DNA of 64,000 bases, from contig NZ_ATUJ01000003.1 of NCBI RefSeq assembly GCF_000420145.1, positions 124,001-188,000 on the forward strand, written 5' to 3'. The notes beneath the pieces are model-generated. The model was given only the letters and a program-made list of their open reading frames with translations, was not told the DNA's origin and did not search any database. Below, in pieces: positions 1 through 7,779 of the stretch. How positions within the stretch are numbered: the stretch's first letter is position 1; each line of letters starts with the position of its first letter. This DNA is from Paracoccus zeaxanthinifaciens ATCC 21588 (lineage in GTDB: Bacteria; Pseudomonadota; Alphaproteobacteria; Rhodobacterales; Rhodobacteraceae). The translations under genes were made by a program, and so were the position numbers.

Positions 1-1834
1 TGCGGCTGGTGGTGGACACCACGAGGAACGACCCCGCGATCATCAGCAGAAGCACGCTCCACTGCACCGGATGGGCGCCCAGCTGGATCAGGCGCGGGCC
101 GACCTCGAACGCGCCGCGCACCAGGTAGGTGCCGCCGACCAGCACCGCGAAGGTGGTGAAGGTCACCGCAAGATAGCGTTGCAGGTTGCCGTTCTGCACG
201 ATCCCCGTCAGCCAGCCCGCGAAATCCTTGAACCCGTCCAGAAGCCGGTCCCAGCCCGCGTCGAAATCGATCGGGCTGCGGGCCTCGAAGGCCGCAAGGC
301 GCGCGCGGATCCCCTCGTGGTTGCGATACAGAAGCCAGCCCGCGATGAAGGTCAGGATCGACAGGAACAGCGCCATGTTGATCCCGCCCCACAGGTGCAG
401 GTGCACCTCGTGGACGGCGCCCTCGACGGCATTGGTCGCGGGGCCGATCAGGAAATGGCCCGGAATGCCGGGGAACAGCCCGAAGATCAGCGACAGCGCG
501 CCCAGGACCAGCGGCCCCGCCAGCATGGGCCAGGATCCCTCGTGCGCGTGATGCGGGGTCTCGGCCAGCTCGCCGCGGAACGGGCGCCAGGCGACGATGC
601 CGCCCGCCGCGAACATCAGCGCCGATGCCGCGAAGGTCATCAGGGTGACCCAGATCGCGCCCAGGCCCGGCAGGTCCATGCCCGCCTTGTACATGTATTC
701 CTTGCCCACGAAGCCCAGCAGCGGCGGGATGCCCGCCATGCTCAGCGCGGCAAGCGCGGCGGCGATGCCCGTCAGCGGCATGGCCTTCGACAGGCCGCGA
801 AGGACCGTCGCGTCCCGCGTACCGGTCGAGTGGTCCACGATGCCGATCATCAGGAACAGCGCCGCCTTGTAGAGCGAATGCACCAGCAGGAACAGCATGC
901 CCGCCATGATCGCGTAATGCGTGCCCGCGCCGATGAACATGGTCAGCGTGCCCAATGCCATCAGCGTGGTATAGGCCAGCACCTGCTTGATGTCGGTCTG
1001 GCGCATCGACATGACGGACGCGAAGACCGCCGTGACCCCGCCGAACAGGATCAGGATCCAGAACCACGCATCCGTGCCGCCCAGCACCGGGTTCATCCGC
1101 GCCATCAGGAAGACACCCGCCTTCACCATCGTCGCCGAGTGCAGATAGGCCGAGACCGGCGTCGGCGCGGCCATCGCGTTCGGCAGCCAGAAGTGGAACG
1201 GCACCTGCGCGGATTTCGTGAAAGCGCCCGCCAAGAACAGGATCAGGATCGCGCCATAGGCGGGATGCGCGCGGATCATGTCGCCCTGCGTCAGGATCTC
1301 GGATATGCGGAACGTGCCCGCGATGCTGCCCAGCACGATCAGCCCGGCCAGCAGGATCAGCCCCCCTGCCCCGGTCACCAGCAGCGCCTGCAGCGCGGAT
1401 CGCCGCGATGATGCCTGGTCGGCGTTGAACCCGATCAGCAGGTAGGACGAGATCGTCGTGACCTCCCAGAAGACGAACAGCGCGATCAGGTCGTTCGCCA
1501 GCACCAGCCCCAGCATCCCCACCATGAACATCAGCAGATAGCAGACGAAGCGCGGGTAATGCGGGTGATCGCCCAGATAGTGGCAGGAATACAGCGTGAC
1601 CGCCGTGCCGATCCCGGTGATCAGCAGGGCGAACATCATGCTCAGCCCGTCCAGCAGGACCGACATCTGGACGCCCAGTGCGGGCACCCAGTCGAAGCCC
1701 GCCGTCACCGGCCCTTCGACCACCTCGGGCAGCAGGTTCAGGAAATAGGTGAACAGGATCGCGGGGAACAGGATCGACACCCAGCCGGCGGGACCTCCCA
1801 TCACGCGTTCGACCTTCGGATAATCCCCGGCCAT
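1..1834 (-). CDS. mrpA: Mrp-type Na+/H+ antiporter subunit A, C-terminus beyond window edge
   Basis: This is the N-terminal 611 codons of the large subunit of the multi-subunit Mrp (Mnh/Pha) cation/proton antiporter of the inner membrane, related to NuoL of complex I. The translation is almost all membrane helices. It contains LITGIGTAVTLYSCHYLGDH around residue 75 and the proton-channel block FWLPNAMAAPTPVSAYLHSA with the following TMVKAGVF near residues 210-240, both typical of the family. The gene continues off the left edge; MrpA proteins usually exceed 750 residues and the other mrp genes would lie further left. The start at 1834 follows a GGGGGA ribosome site; an in-frame ATG at 1849 is the alternative. 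The protein begins close to its first visible helix, so the N-terminus is slightly short. Substrate (Na+ or K+) cannot be told from sequence. Confidence 0.88.
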   Translation of the reverse strand, partial: MAGDYPKVERVMGGPAGWVSILFPAILFTYFLNLLPEVVEGPVTAGFDWVPALGVQMSVLLDGLSMMFALLITGIGTAVTLYSCHYLGDHPHYPRFVCYLLMFMVGMLGLVLANDLIALFVFWEVTTISSYLLIGFNADQASSRRSALQALLVTGAGGLILLAGLIVLGSIAGTFRISEILTQGDMIRAHPAYGAILILFLAGAFTKSAQVPFHFWLPNAMAAPTPVSAYLHSATMVKAGVFLMARMNPVLGGTDAWFWILILFGGVTAVFASVMSMRQTDIKQVLAYTTLMALGTLTMFIGAGTHYAIMAGMLFLLVHSLYKAALFLMIGIVDHSTGTRDATVLRGLSKAMPLTGIAAALAALSMAGIPPLLGFVGKEYMYKAGMDLPGLGAIWVTLMTFAASALMFAAGGIVAWRPFRGELAETPHHAHEGSWPMLAGPLVLGALSLIFGLFPGIPGHFLIGPATNAVEGAVHEVHLHLWGGINMALFLSILTFIAGWLLYRNHEGIRARLAAFEARSPIDFDAGWDRLLDGFKDFAGWLTGIVQNGNLQRYLAVTFTTFAVLVGGTYLVRGAFEVGPRLIQLGAHPVQWSVLLLMIAGSFLVVSTTSR

Positions 1835-2074
1835 GTCTCGATCCCCCATCGCGGCATGTGATTGAAAAGCCTGTCTAGCATCCTTTTTTGGCCTGAAACA
1901 GAGCGGCACGGCCCTGATGCGCATCCTGACGCGAATTTCATCCGCGCCGCCGATACGCCTTGGCAGGCTGCGACAAACGGGGACTTGCGCCCCACGGTTC
2001 CGTTGCGTCACGATGCCGCAACCCTCGCGCGGGGTTCATCCGCGCGATTCTCGAATGTCATGAAAGGATTTGTC

Positions 2075-2620
2075 ATGCAGCTTGCCAAGGGCATCGCCGC
2101 CCCGAACAGCCTGACGGGCAAGGTCACGATCACGCTGGCCGCCGCGGTCCTCATCGCCATCGGCGCCAAGATCCAGGTTCCGTTCTGGCCCGTGCCCATG
2201 ACCCTGCAGACGCTGGCCGTCCTGATCATCGGCGCGGCGCTTGGCCCGCGACTGGGCCTGGCGGCGATGGGCGCCTACATGGCGGCGGGCCTTGCGGGGC
2301 TTCCGGTCTTCGCGGGCAGCCCCGAACGCGGGGTGGGTCTTGCCTATCTGGCCGGCCCGACGACGGGCTTCCTGATCGGCATGGCGCTGTCGATGCTGGT
2401 CACCGGCGCGCTGGCACAGGGGCGCGGCCTCGGCATGCGCGCGCTGGCCATGGGCCTGGGCACCGTCGCCATCTATGTCCCCGGCCTGATCTGGCTGTCG
2501 GCCTTCGTGCCCGCGGACAAGCTGATCGCGGTGGGCGTCATGCCCTTCCTGCTGGGCGACATCGTCAAGATCGGCGTCGGCGCGATGCTGCTGGAGGCCG
2601 CGAACCGCCTGCGTCGCTGA
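2075..2620 (+). CDS. bioY: BioY biotin transporter substrate-binding component
   Basis: BioY is the membrane S-component that binds biotin and imports it, alone or with an ECF energising module. The 181-residue product has about six hydrophobic helices and the family hallmarks PFWPVPMTLQTLAVLIIGAA near residues 30-50 and YLAGPTTGFLIG near 95. No ECF ATPase or T-component genes lie beside it, so it is a solitary BioY or works with a module elsewhere. I start at 2075 because AAAGGA lies about six bases upstream; an in-frame ATG at 2060 would add MKGFV. The frame stays open upstream to 1862 but that stretch has no family similarity. I see no BioR-type operator (TTATnnATAA-like) in the 240 bases upstream. 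A strong terminator follows. The birA and pyc genes in the same window are the downstream users of biotin. Confidence 0.93.
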   Translation: MQLAKGIAAPNSLTGKVTITLAAAVLIAIGAKIQVPFWPVPMTLQTLAVLIIGAALGPRLGLAAMGAYMAAGLAGLPVFAGSPERGVGLAYLAGPTTGFLIGMALSMLVTGALAQGRGLGMRALAMGLGTVAIYVPGLIWLSAFVPADKLIAVGVMPFLLGDIVKIGVGAMLLEAANRLRR

Positions 2621-2642
2621 TCGCGACCAGACAACGTTCAAG

Positions 2643-2677
2643 GGCGCGGCGGGCAGCGATGTCCGCCGCGCCTTTTT
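2643..2677 (+). terminator. Rho-independent terminator after bioY
   Basis: Perfect 10-bp GC stem (GGCGCGGCGG / CCGCCGCGCC) with a 10-base loop followed by TTTTT, 22 bases after the bioY stop. Confidence 0.9.
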
Positions 2678-2769
2678 CATGTCCGCTTTTTCGCGACCCT
2701 GCGTCCTGCCCCCTTCCCCCAGGCGATCTTCTGCCGCAATCTGTCGGCAGAACCACCAGGAGGGAACAG

Positions 2770-3204
2770 ATGGATTGTTCCGGCCCGTTGAACCCCGAAA
2801 TCGTCGCGCGGCTGGAAGACAGCTTTGCCGCGCAGGGCCTCATGCAGCATCTCGGGGCCGAGATCTCGACCATCCGCTGCGGCGAGGTCGTCCTGCGCAT
2901 GCCCTTCCGCCCGCAGCTGAGCCAGCAGCACGGCTTCTTCCACGCGGGTGCGACGACCGCCCTTGCCGACAGCGCGGGCGGCTATGCGGCCTTCACCCTG
3001 TTCGATCCGGGCCAGGAGGTGCTGACGACCGAGTTCAAGCTGAACCTGCTGAACCCCGCCCGCGGCCAGGCGGTCGAGGCCAGGGGCCGCGTCATCAAGT
3101 CGGGCCGCACGCTCAGCGTGTGTCAGCTGGATGTCTGGGCCGAGGATGGCGGCACGCGCAGCCATGTCGCCACGGGCCTCCAGACACTGATCAGGCTGGG
3201 CTGA
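2770..3204 (+). CDS. PaaI/hotdog-fold thioesterase
   Basis: A 144-residue single-domain hotdog-fold protein of the PaaI / YbgC-like acyl-CoA thioesterase superfamily, presumably a cytosolic hydrolase of acyl- or aryl-CoA. The characteristic segment QQHGFFHAGATTALADSAGG (about residues 52-71) contains the HGG-like catalytic stretch with the family helix, followed by the central strand TTEFKLNLLNPARG. A very good ribosome site, AGGAGGGA, precedes the ATG by about five bases. It is flanked by a terminator and by its own intergenic region before gnd, so it looks monocistronic. No phenylacetate genes are nearby, so the substrate is unknown. Confidence 0.85.
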   Translation: MDCSGPLNPEIVARLEDSFAAQGLMQHLGAEISTIRCGEVVLRMPFRPQLSQQHGFFHAGATTALADSAGGYAAFTLFDPGQEVLTTEFKLNLLNPARGQAVEARGRVIKSGRTLSVCQLDVWAEDGGTRSHVATGLQTLIRLG

Positions 3205-3223
3205 CCGGGCTTCATCCGTTTTT

Positions 3224-3237
3224 TGATCGAACGATCA
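3224..3237. promoter_or_regulatory. Inverted repeat upstream of gnd, possible operator
   Basis: TGATCG-AA-CGATCA is a perfect 6-2-6 inverted repeat about 80 bases before the gnd start, preceded by a T-run (TTTTTT from 3219). No minus-strand gene ends here, so it is not obviously a terminator; a repressor site is a reasonable guess only. Confidence 0.3.
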
Positions 3238-3315
3238 GGTTCGGATGCCGTGACACCGCCCCGCCCTTGGCGTAAACGCATCCGGCAAAGATTCACTTCG
3301 TGAAAGGGAGACGCC

Positions 3316-4719
3316 ATGGCGCAGGCAGAAATCGGGCTGATCGGCCTTGGGACGATGGGGGCCGCCTTGGCGCTGAACATCGCCGAGAAAGGCTTTCCGA
3401 TCGCGGTCTGGAACCGCACCGCGGCCGTCACGCAGAAGTTCCACGACACGGCGGGCGACCTCGCCTCGCGCGTGATCCCCACCGAAACCCTGGAACAGCT
3501 GGTCGCGCAGATCACGCCGCCCCGCGCCATCATCCTGATGGTCCCGGCAGGCGAGGCCGTCGATGCGCAGCTCGAGGCGCTGAAGCCCCTGCTGGATGCC
3601 GACGACCTGGTGATCGACGCGGGCAATGCCGATTTCCACGACACGAACCGCCGCGACGCAGCAGAGCTGCCCTTCCGCTTCCTGGGGATGGGCGTCTCGG
3701 GCGGCGAGGAAGGCGCGCGCCACGGTCCCGCCATCATGGGCGGCGGCGATGCGGCCGACTGGGACCGCGTGTCCCACATCATGAACGCGATCGCCGCCAA
3801 GGCCGAGGATGGCGAACCCTGCGCCGCGCGCATGGGCGATGCGGGCGCGGGCCATTTCGTCAAGATGGTCCATAACGGCATCGAATATGCCGACATGCAG
3901 ATGATCGCCGAGGTCTATGGCCTGATGCGCGACGGCGACGGCATGGATGCGGGCGCGATCTCGGACGTGTTCTCGCGCTGGAACGAGGGCGTGCTGTCCA
4001 GCTATCTCATCGAGATCTCGGCCAAGGTGACGGCGGCGGCCGATCCCCATACCGGCAAGGCCATGCCCGACGTGATCCTGGACCGCGCGGGCCAGAAGGG
4101 CACCGGTCGCTGGACCGCGATCGAGGCGCAGCACCTTGCAGCGCCCATCCCCGTGATCGAGGCCGCCGTGATGGCGCGCAACGTCTCGGCGCGGCTGGAC
4201 GAACGCCATGCAGGCCAGGACCGCTTCGGCGCGGCGCCCCAGCCCTGCAACATCGACCCCGCCCTGCTGGAACAGGCGCTGATCGCGGGCAAGATCTTCT
4301 GCTATGCGCAGGGCTTCACGATGATCTCGGCGGCCTCGGAACGCTTCGGCTGGACGCTGGACCTACCCGAGATCGCCAAGGTCTGGCGCGCGGGCTGCAT
4401 CATCCGTTCGTCCATGCTGAACGACATGGCCGAGGCCCTGGCCGAGGATCCGAACCGCAACCTGATCATGGCCCCCTTCTTCGCGGACCTGATCGAGAAG
4501 GGCGCACCCGCCCTGCGCGAGGTCGTGTCGAAGGCCATCGCCGCCGGTCATGCCATGCCCGCGCTGGCGCAGGGCCTGATGTGGTTCGACATGATGCGCA
4601 CCGCGCGCGGCACCGCGAACATGATCCAGGCGCAGCGCGACTTCTTCGGTGCGCATGGCTTCGAGCGTCTGGACGACGTGGAGAACAGCCACGGCCCCTG
4701 GGCGATGAACGCGGGCTGA
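3316..4719 (+). CDS. gnd: 6-phosphogluconate dehydrogenase, decarboxylating
   Basis: Oxidatively decarboxylates 6-phosphogluconate to ribulose 5-phosphate with reduction of NADP+ in the oxidative pentose phosphate pathway. The 467-residue length is that of the long bacterial Gnd form. The Rossmann start IGLIGLGTMGAALAL occupies residues 6-20. The substrate block SGGEEGARHGPAIMGGG begins near residue 128. The catalytic segment FVKMVHNGIEY gives Lys183, Asn187 and Glu190, the same numbers as in the E. coli enzyme. QKGTGRW follows near 259. A clear AAGGGAG ribosome site precedes the ATG. The gene stands alone, ending in a stem-loop it shares with the convergent ectR gene. Confidence 0.96.
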   Translation: MAQAEIGLIGLGTMGAALALNIAEKGFPIAVWNRTAAVTQKFHDTAGDLASRVIPTETLEQLVAQITPPRAIILMVPAGEAVDAQLEALKPLLDADDLVIDAGNADFHDTNRRDAAELPFRFLGMGVSGGEEGARHGPAIMGGGDAADWDRVSHIMNAIAAKAEDGEPCAARMGDAGAGHFVKMVHNGIEYADMQMIAEVYGLMRDGDGMDAGAISDVFSRWNEGVLSSYLIEISAKVTAAADPHTGKAMPDVILDRAGQKGTGRWTAIEAQHLAAPIPVIEAAVMARNVSARLDERHAGQDRFGAAPQPCNIDPALLEQALIAGKIFCYAQGFTMISAASERFGWTLDLPEIAKVWRAGCIIRSSMLNDMAEALAEDPNRNLIMAPFFADLIEKGAPALREVVSKAIAAGHAMPALAQGLMWFDMMRTARGTANMIQAQRDFFGAHGFERLDDVENSHGPWAMNAG

Positions 4720-4725
4720 ACGAGG

Positions 4726-4748
4726 AAGGGGGGCTGCGGCCCCCCTTT
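4726..4748. terminator. Bidirectional terminator between gnd and ectR
   Basis: AAGGGGGG / CCCCCCTT stem with a 6-base loop lies between the convergent gnd and ectR stops, with TTT on the plus side and A-residues that become U on the minus transcript. Confidence 0.75.
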
Positions 4749-4768
4749 CTGCATCGATTGTCGAAGGA

Positions 4769-5272
4769 TCAGCCGCGCGGGCGGCCGATTTCCCCCAATG
4801 TCAGGACGGGCGATGCGTCCAGCCCCTGCGCGTTCAGCATCGAGGCGACGCGTTCCAGCGATGCGACCAGCATCGACTGCTCCCAATCCTCCATCGAGCG
4901 GAAGCCGCGGACGAAGTTCTGCTGCAGCGCATCGGGCGCGCTGGACAGCGCCTCGGCCCCGGCCTCGGTCAGGATGACGTTCAGCTGCCGCCGGTCGGCG
5001 CTGGACCTTTCGCGGCGCGTATAGCCCAGCTTGTCCAGCTGATCGACAAGGGCCGTCACCGTCGCCTGGCTGACGCCCATCCGCCCCGCCAGCCGCGTGG
5101 GCGTGGCGCTTCGCCCCTCGGCCCCGCCGAGGATCTGCAGCACGCGCAGCTTGGCCGGGGTCAGGCGCACGGACTGCGCAAGATCCCGTTCGTATTGTTC
5201 CGTCGCGCGGAGGATCCGGCGCAAGGCGATGAGTGCCGCGTCGGTACGCGGATCGACGACATTCTGGTTCAT
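4769..5272 (-). CDS. ectR: MarR-family regulator of ectoine genes (EctR-like)
   Basis: A 167-residue winged-helix MarR-family regulator. The core runs from about residue 35 to 135, with recognition-helix region ATPTRLAGRMGVSQATVTAL and wing residues RRERSSADRRQLNVILTEAG. It is transcribed divergently from ectABC-ask, the position held by EctR, a MarR-type repressor of the ectoine operon in several halotolerant bacteria, so I infer that role. The ATG at 5272 lies inside the inverted repeat CATATTC-C-GAATATG (5270-5284). A possible promoter, TTGGCA-17-CATATT on the minus strand, has its -10 in the same repeat. That would leave almost no leader, so the message may be leaderless and autoregulated. 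No good Shine-Dalgarno precedes the ATG, and no other early start codon is obvious. Confidence 0.85.
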   Translation of the reverse strand: MNQNVVDPRTDAALIALRRILRATEQYERDLAQSVRLTPAKLRVLQILGGAEGRSATPTRLAGRMGVSQATVTALVDQLDKLGYTRRERSSADRRQLNVILTEAGAEALSSAPDALQQNFVRGFRSMEDWEQSMLVASLERVASMLNAQGLDASPVLTLGEIGRPRG

Positions 5273-5284
5273 ATTCCGAATATG
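5270..5284. promoter_or_regulatory. Inverted repeat over ectR start, candidate EctR operator
   Basis: CATATTC-C-GAATATG has perfect 7-base arms about a single central base. It contains the ectR start codon and overlaps the candidate ectR -10. A related split repeat, CGAATAT (5325-5331) / ATATTCG (5346-5352), lies on the ectA side of the same intergenic region. The shared GAATAT half-site suggests one regulator binding both. Confidence 0.5.
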
Positions 5285-5319
5285 CCATTGCGGCGGAACC
5301 TTGCCAACGGGGAACTGCG

Positions 5320-5352
5320 TTGTCCGAATATTTTGCTTGACTAAGATATTCG
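5320..5352 (+). promoter_or_regulatory. Candidate ectABC-ask promoter with overlapping repeat
   Basis: TTGTCC (5320-5325), a 16-base spacer and TAAGAT (5342-5347) resemble -35/-10 elements, with a second -35-like TTGACT at 5337-5342. The half-sites CGAATAT and ATATTCG flank or overlap the -10, as expected of a repressor-controlled promoter. The untranslated leader to ectA would be about 140 bases. Confidence 0.4.
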
Positions 5353-5496
5353 CGGGACTGCCACGTCAAAAGGCAAACAATAAACCGTTTGCGATTAACC
5401 CCTTAGGAAGAAATCCAGCGAATTCAGTCGATTCTGTTGCAACCAAAGGGTGCTTTAACTATTTAGTATGCCGAAGCAACTGAGGACGAGAAGCCT

Positions 5497-6030
5497 ATGC
5501 CCAAGGATGTGCAGGACATTGACCGAAGCCAGCAGCTGGTGCTGCGCAAGCCCGAACCGACCGATGGGTCGGCCATCTGGGAGCTTGTGCGCGCCTGCAA
5601 GCCGCTGGACGAGAACTCGATGTACTGCAACCTGGTGCAGGCCGAACATTTCCGCGACACCTGCGTCGTGGCCGAGATCGACGGAGAGATCCTCGGCTGG
5701 ATCTCGGGTCACATGATCCCGAACGAGGACGCGCTGTTCATCTGGCAGGTCGCCGTCAGCCCCAAGGCTCGCGGGCTGGGTCTGGCCAAGAAGATGCTGG
5801 GCGACCTGATCGACCGTGAGGAGACGGTGGACGCGGAAGTCCTGAACACCACCATCACGCGGGACAACGACGCCTCCTGGGCGCTGTTCCGCAGCTTTGC
5901 CCGCGACATCGGCGGCAAGCTGAGCGACGACCCGCATTACACGCGCGACGACCATTTCGACGGGCGCCACGCGACAGAGCACATGGTGACCATCACCCTG
6001 CCCTGCCAAGCGACCGCCAAGGCCGCCTGA
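5497..6030 (+). CDS. ectA: L-2,4-diaminobutyrate N-gamma-acetyltransferase
   Basis: Second enzyme of ectoine biosynthesis: transfers acetyl from acetyl-CoA to the gamma-amino group of L-2,4-diaminobutyrate. The 177-residue protein is a GNAT-fold acetyltransferase. QLVLRKPEPTDGSAIWELV at the start and IWQVAVSPKARGLGLAKKML (about residues 87-106) match EctA, the latter being the acetyl-CoA pyrophosphate-binding loop. ITRDNDASWALFRSFAR follows. It heads the operon ectA-ectB-ectC-ask, 55 bases before ectB. The operon is divergent from ectR. A GAGAAG ribosome site precedes the ATG. Confidence 0.95.
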   Translation: MPKDVQDIDRSQQLVLRKPEPTDGSAIWELVRACKPLDENSMYCNLVQAEHFRDTCVVAEIDGEILGWISGHMIPNEDALFIWQVAVSPKARGLGLAKKMLGDLIDREETVDAEVLNTTITRDNDASWALFRSFARDIGGKLSDDPHYTRDDHFDGRHATEHMVTITLPCQATAKAA

Positions 6031-6085
6031 GACCACCCGTCCGCGCTGAAATTACTTTGACGCACAAAGTGCGAAAGGAGCTGTC

Positions 6086-7360
6086 ATGCCCAAAGACATG
6101 AACGCCATCCAGAATTCGACCGAGATCTTCGAACGCCGCGAGAGCGAGGCCCGCTCGTATTGCCGTGGCATCCCCGCCATGTTCACCGGGGCCCAGGGCT
6201 CCATCATGAGCGACAGCGAGGGGAACGAGTATATCGACTTCCTCGCCGGCTGTTCCTCGCTGAACTATGGCCATAACGACCCCGACATGAAGGCGGCGCT
6301 GATCGACCATATCGCCGGCAATGGCGTGGCGCATGGCCTGGACCTGCATACCGATGCAAAGGCAGGCTTCCTCGAAGCCTTCGAGGCGAACATCCTGAAG
6401 CCGCGCGGCATGGACCATCGCGTCATGTTCACCGGCCCGACCGGTGCAAATGCCGTCGAGGCGTCGATGAAGATCGCCCGCAAGGTGACCGGTCGCACGA
6501 ATATCGTGACCTTCACCAACGGCTTCCACGGCGTGACCATGGGCGCGCTGGCCGCGACCGGTAACGGCTATCACCGCGGCGGTGCAGGTATGGACACGCA
6601 TGGCGTGACGCGCATGCCCTTCGACAGCTATGCCGATGGCGTGGACAGCGCCGCGCTGCTGGACCAGATGCTGAGCGACAGCTCGGGCGGGATCGACGCG
6701 CCTGCAGCGATCATGCTGGAGCTGATCCAGGGCGAGGGCGGGCTGAACGCCGCGTCGGCCGAGTTCGTCCGCGCCGTCGCCGACATCGCCAAGCGCCACG
6801 GCGCGCTGCTGATCATCGACGACATCCAGGCCGGTTGCGGCCGCAGCGGCAAGTTCTTCTCGTTCGAGGAGATCGGCGTGATGCCCGACATCGTGCCGCT
6901 GGCGAAATCCATCTCGGGCTTCGGCCTGCCGCTGGCGATGGTGCTGGTGCGTCCCGAACATGACGTCTTCGGCCCCGCCGAACACAACGGCACGTTCCGC
7001 GGCAACAACCACGCTTTCGTCACGGCCCGCGTCGCGATCGAGAAGTTCTGGTCGGACAAGGCATTCGAGGCCGAGCTGGCCGACAAGGCCGCCCTGATCG
7101 AGAAGCGCCTGACGCAGCTGGCCGACATGATCCCCGGCGCCTACCTCAAGGGCCGTGGCCTGATGCGCGGCGTCGATGTCGGCACGGGCGAACTGGCCGA
7201 GGCGATCTGCAAGCGCGCCTTCAAGGACGGCCTGATCATCGAGACCTCGGGGAACGAGGACCAGGTGGTCAAGGTGCTGGCGCCGCTGACGACGCCGGTC
7301 GCGACCTTCGAGAAGGGCTTCGACATTCTTCTGAACGCTGCACGCGACGTGCTGAAGTAA
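6086..7360 (+). CDS. ectB: Diaminobutyrate-2-oxoglutarate transaminase
   Basis: First committed enzyme of ectoine synthesis: a PLP-dependent class III aminotransferase that converts L-aspartate semialdehyde to L-2,4-diaminobutyrate with glutamate as donor. The 424 residues include the cofactor-binding [18 protein letters not shown] (from about 117), the [17 protein letters not shown] segment after residue 244 with its PLP-contacting aspartate, and the Schiff-base lysine Lys274 in [15 protein letters not shown] precedes the ATG at good spacing. Its first codons (MPKDMNAI) closely resemble those of ectA (MPKDVQDI), down to the nucleotides. Confidence 0.96.
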   Translation: MPKDMNAIQNSTEIFERRESEARSYCRGIPAMFTGAQGSIMSDSEGNEYIDFLAGCSSLNYGHNDPDMKAALIDHIAGNGVAHGLDLHTDAKAGFLEAFEANILKPRGMDHRVMFTGPTGANAVEASMKIARKVTGRTNIVTFTNGFHGVTMGALAATGNGYHRGGAGMDTHGVTRMPFDSYADGVDSAALLDQMLSDSSGGIDAPAAIMLELIQGEGGLNAASAEFVRAVADIAKRHGALLIIDDIQAGCGRSGKFFSFEEIGVMPDIVPLAKSISGFGLPLAMVLVRPEHDVFGPAEHNGTFRGNNHAFVTARVAIEKFWSDKAFEAELADKAALIEKRLTQLADMIPGAYLKGRGLMRGVDVGTGELAEAICKRAFKDGLIIETSGNEDQVVKVLAPLTTPVATFEKGFDILLNAARDVLK

Positions 7361-7383
7361 GACCGCAAAGCGGGAGAAAAATC

Positions 7384-7776
7384 ATGATTGTACGCGATTT
7401 CAACAAACTCAAGGGCACCGACCGTTCGGTGTCCGACGCCCAGTGGAACTCGGTCCGCATGCTGCTGGCCGATGACGGGATGGGGTTCTCGTTCCACATC
7501 ACCACGCTGGAAGCGGGCTCGGAACACACATTCCACTACAAGCACCACTTCGAGAGCGTGTATTGCATGCAGGGCAAGGGCTCGATCACCGATCTGGCCA
7601 CCGGCGAGACGCATGAGATCACGCCCGGCGTCATGTATGCGCTGAACCTGCACGACCACCACACCCTGCGCGCCGAAGAGACGCTGGTGATGGCATGCTG
7701 CTTCAACCCGCCCGTCACGGGGACCGAGGTCCACCGCGAGGACGGCAGCTATGCCCCCGCCGAGGAGTCGGCATAA
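7384..7776 (+). CDS. ectC: L-ectoine synthase
   Basis: Closes the ring of N-gamma-acetyl-diaminobutyrate to form ectoine, the cytoplasmic compatible solute. The 130-residue protein is a small cupin. It starts [16 protein letters not shown] as EctC proteins do, and has the cupin core [20 protein letters not shown] and [26 protein letters not shown] precedes the ATG. It is 23 bases after ectB and 3 bases before the aspartokinase gene. No hydroxylase gene (ectD) follows, so the operon encodes ectoine but not hydroxyectoine. Confidence 0.96.
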   Translation: MIVRDFNKLKGTDRSVSDAQWNSVRMLLADDGMGFSFHITTLEAGSEHTFHYKHHFESVYCMQGKGSITDLATGETHEITPGVMYALNLHDHHTLRAEETLVMACCFNPPVTGTEVHREDGSYAPAEESA

Positions 7777-7779
7777 GCC

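Noticed and set aside
1862-2074. An upstream extension of bioY by some 70 codons
   Set aside because: The extra residues resemble no BioY N-terminus, and AAAGGA supports the ATG at 2075.
1835-2074. A BioR-type operator upstream of bioY
   Set aside because: I found no TTATnnATAA-like palindrome in the region.
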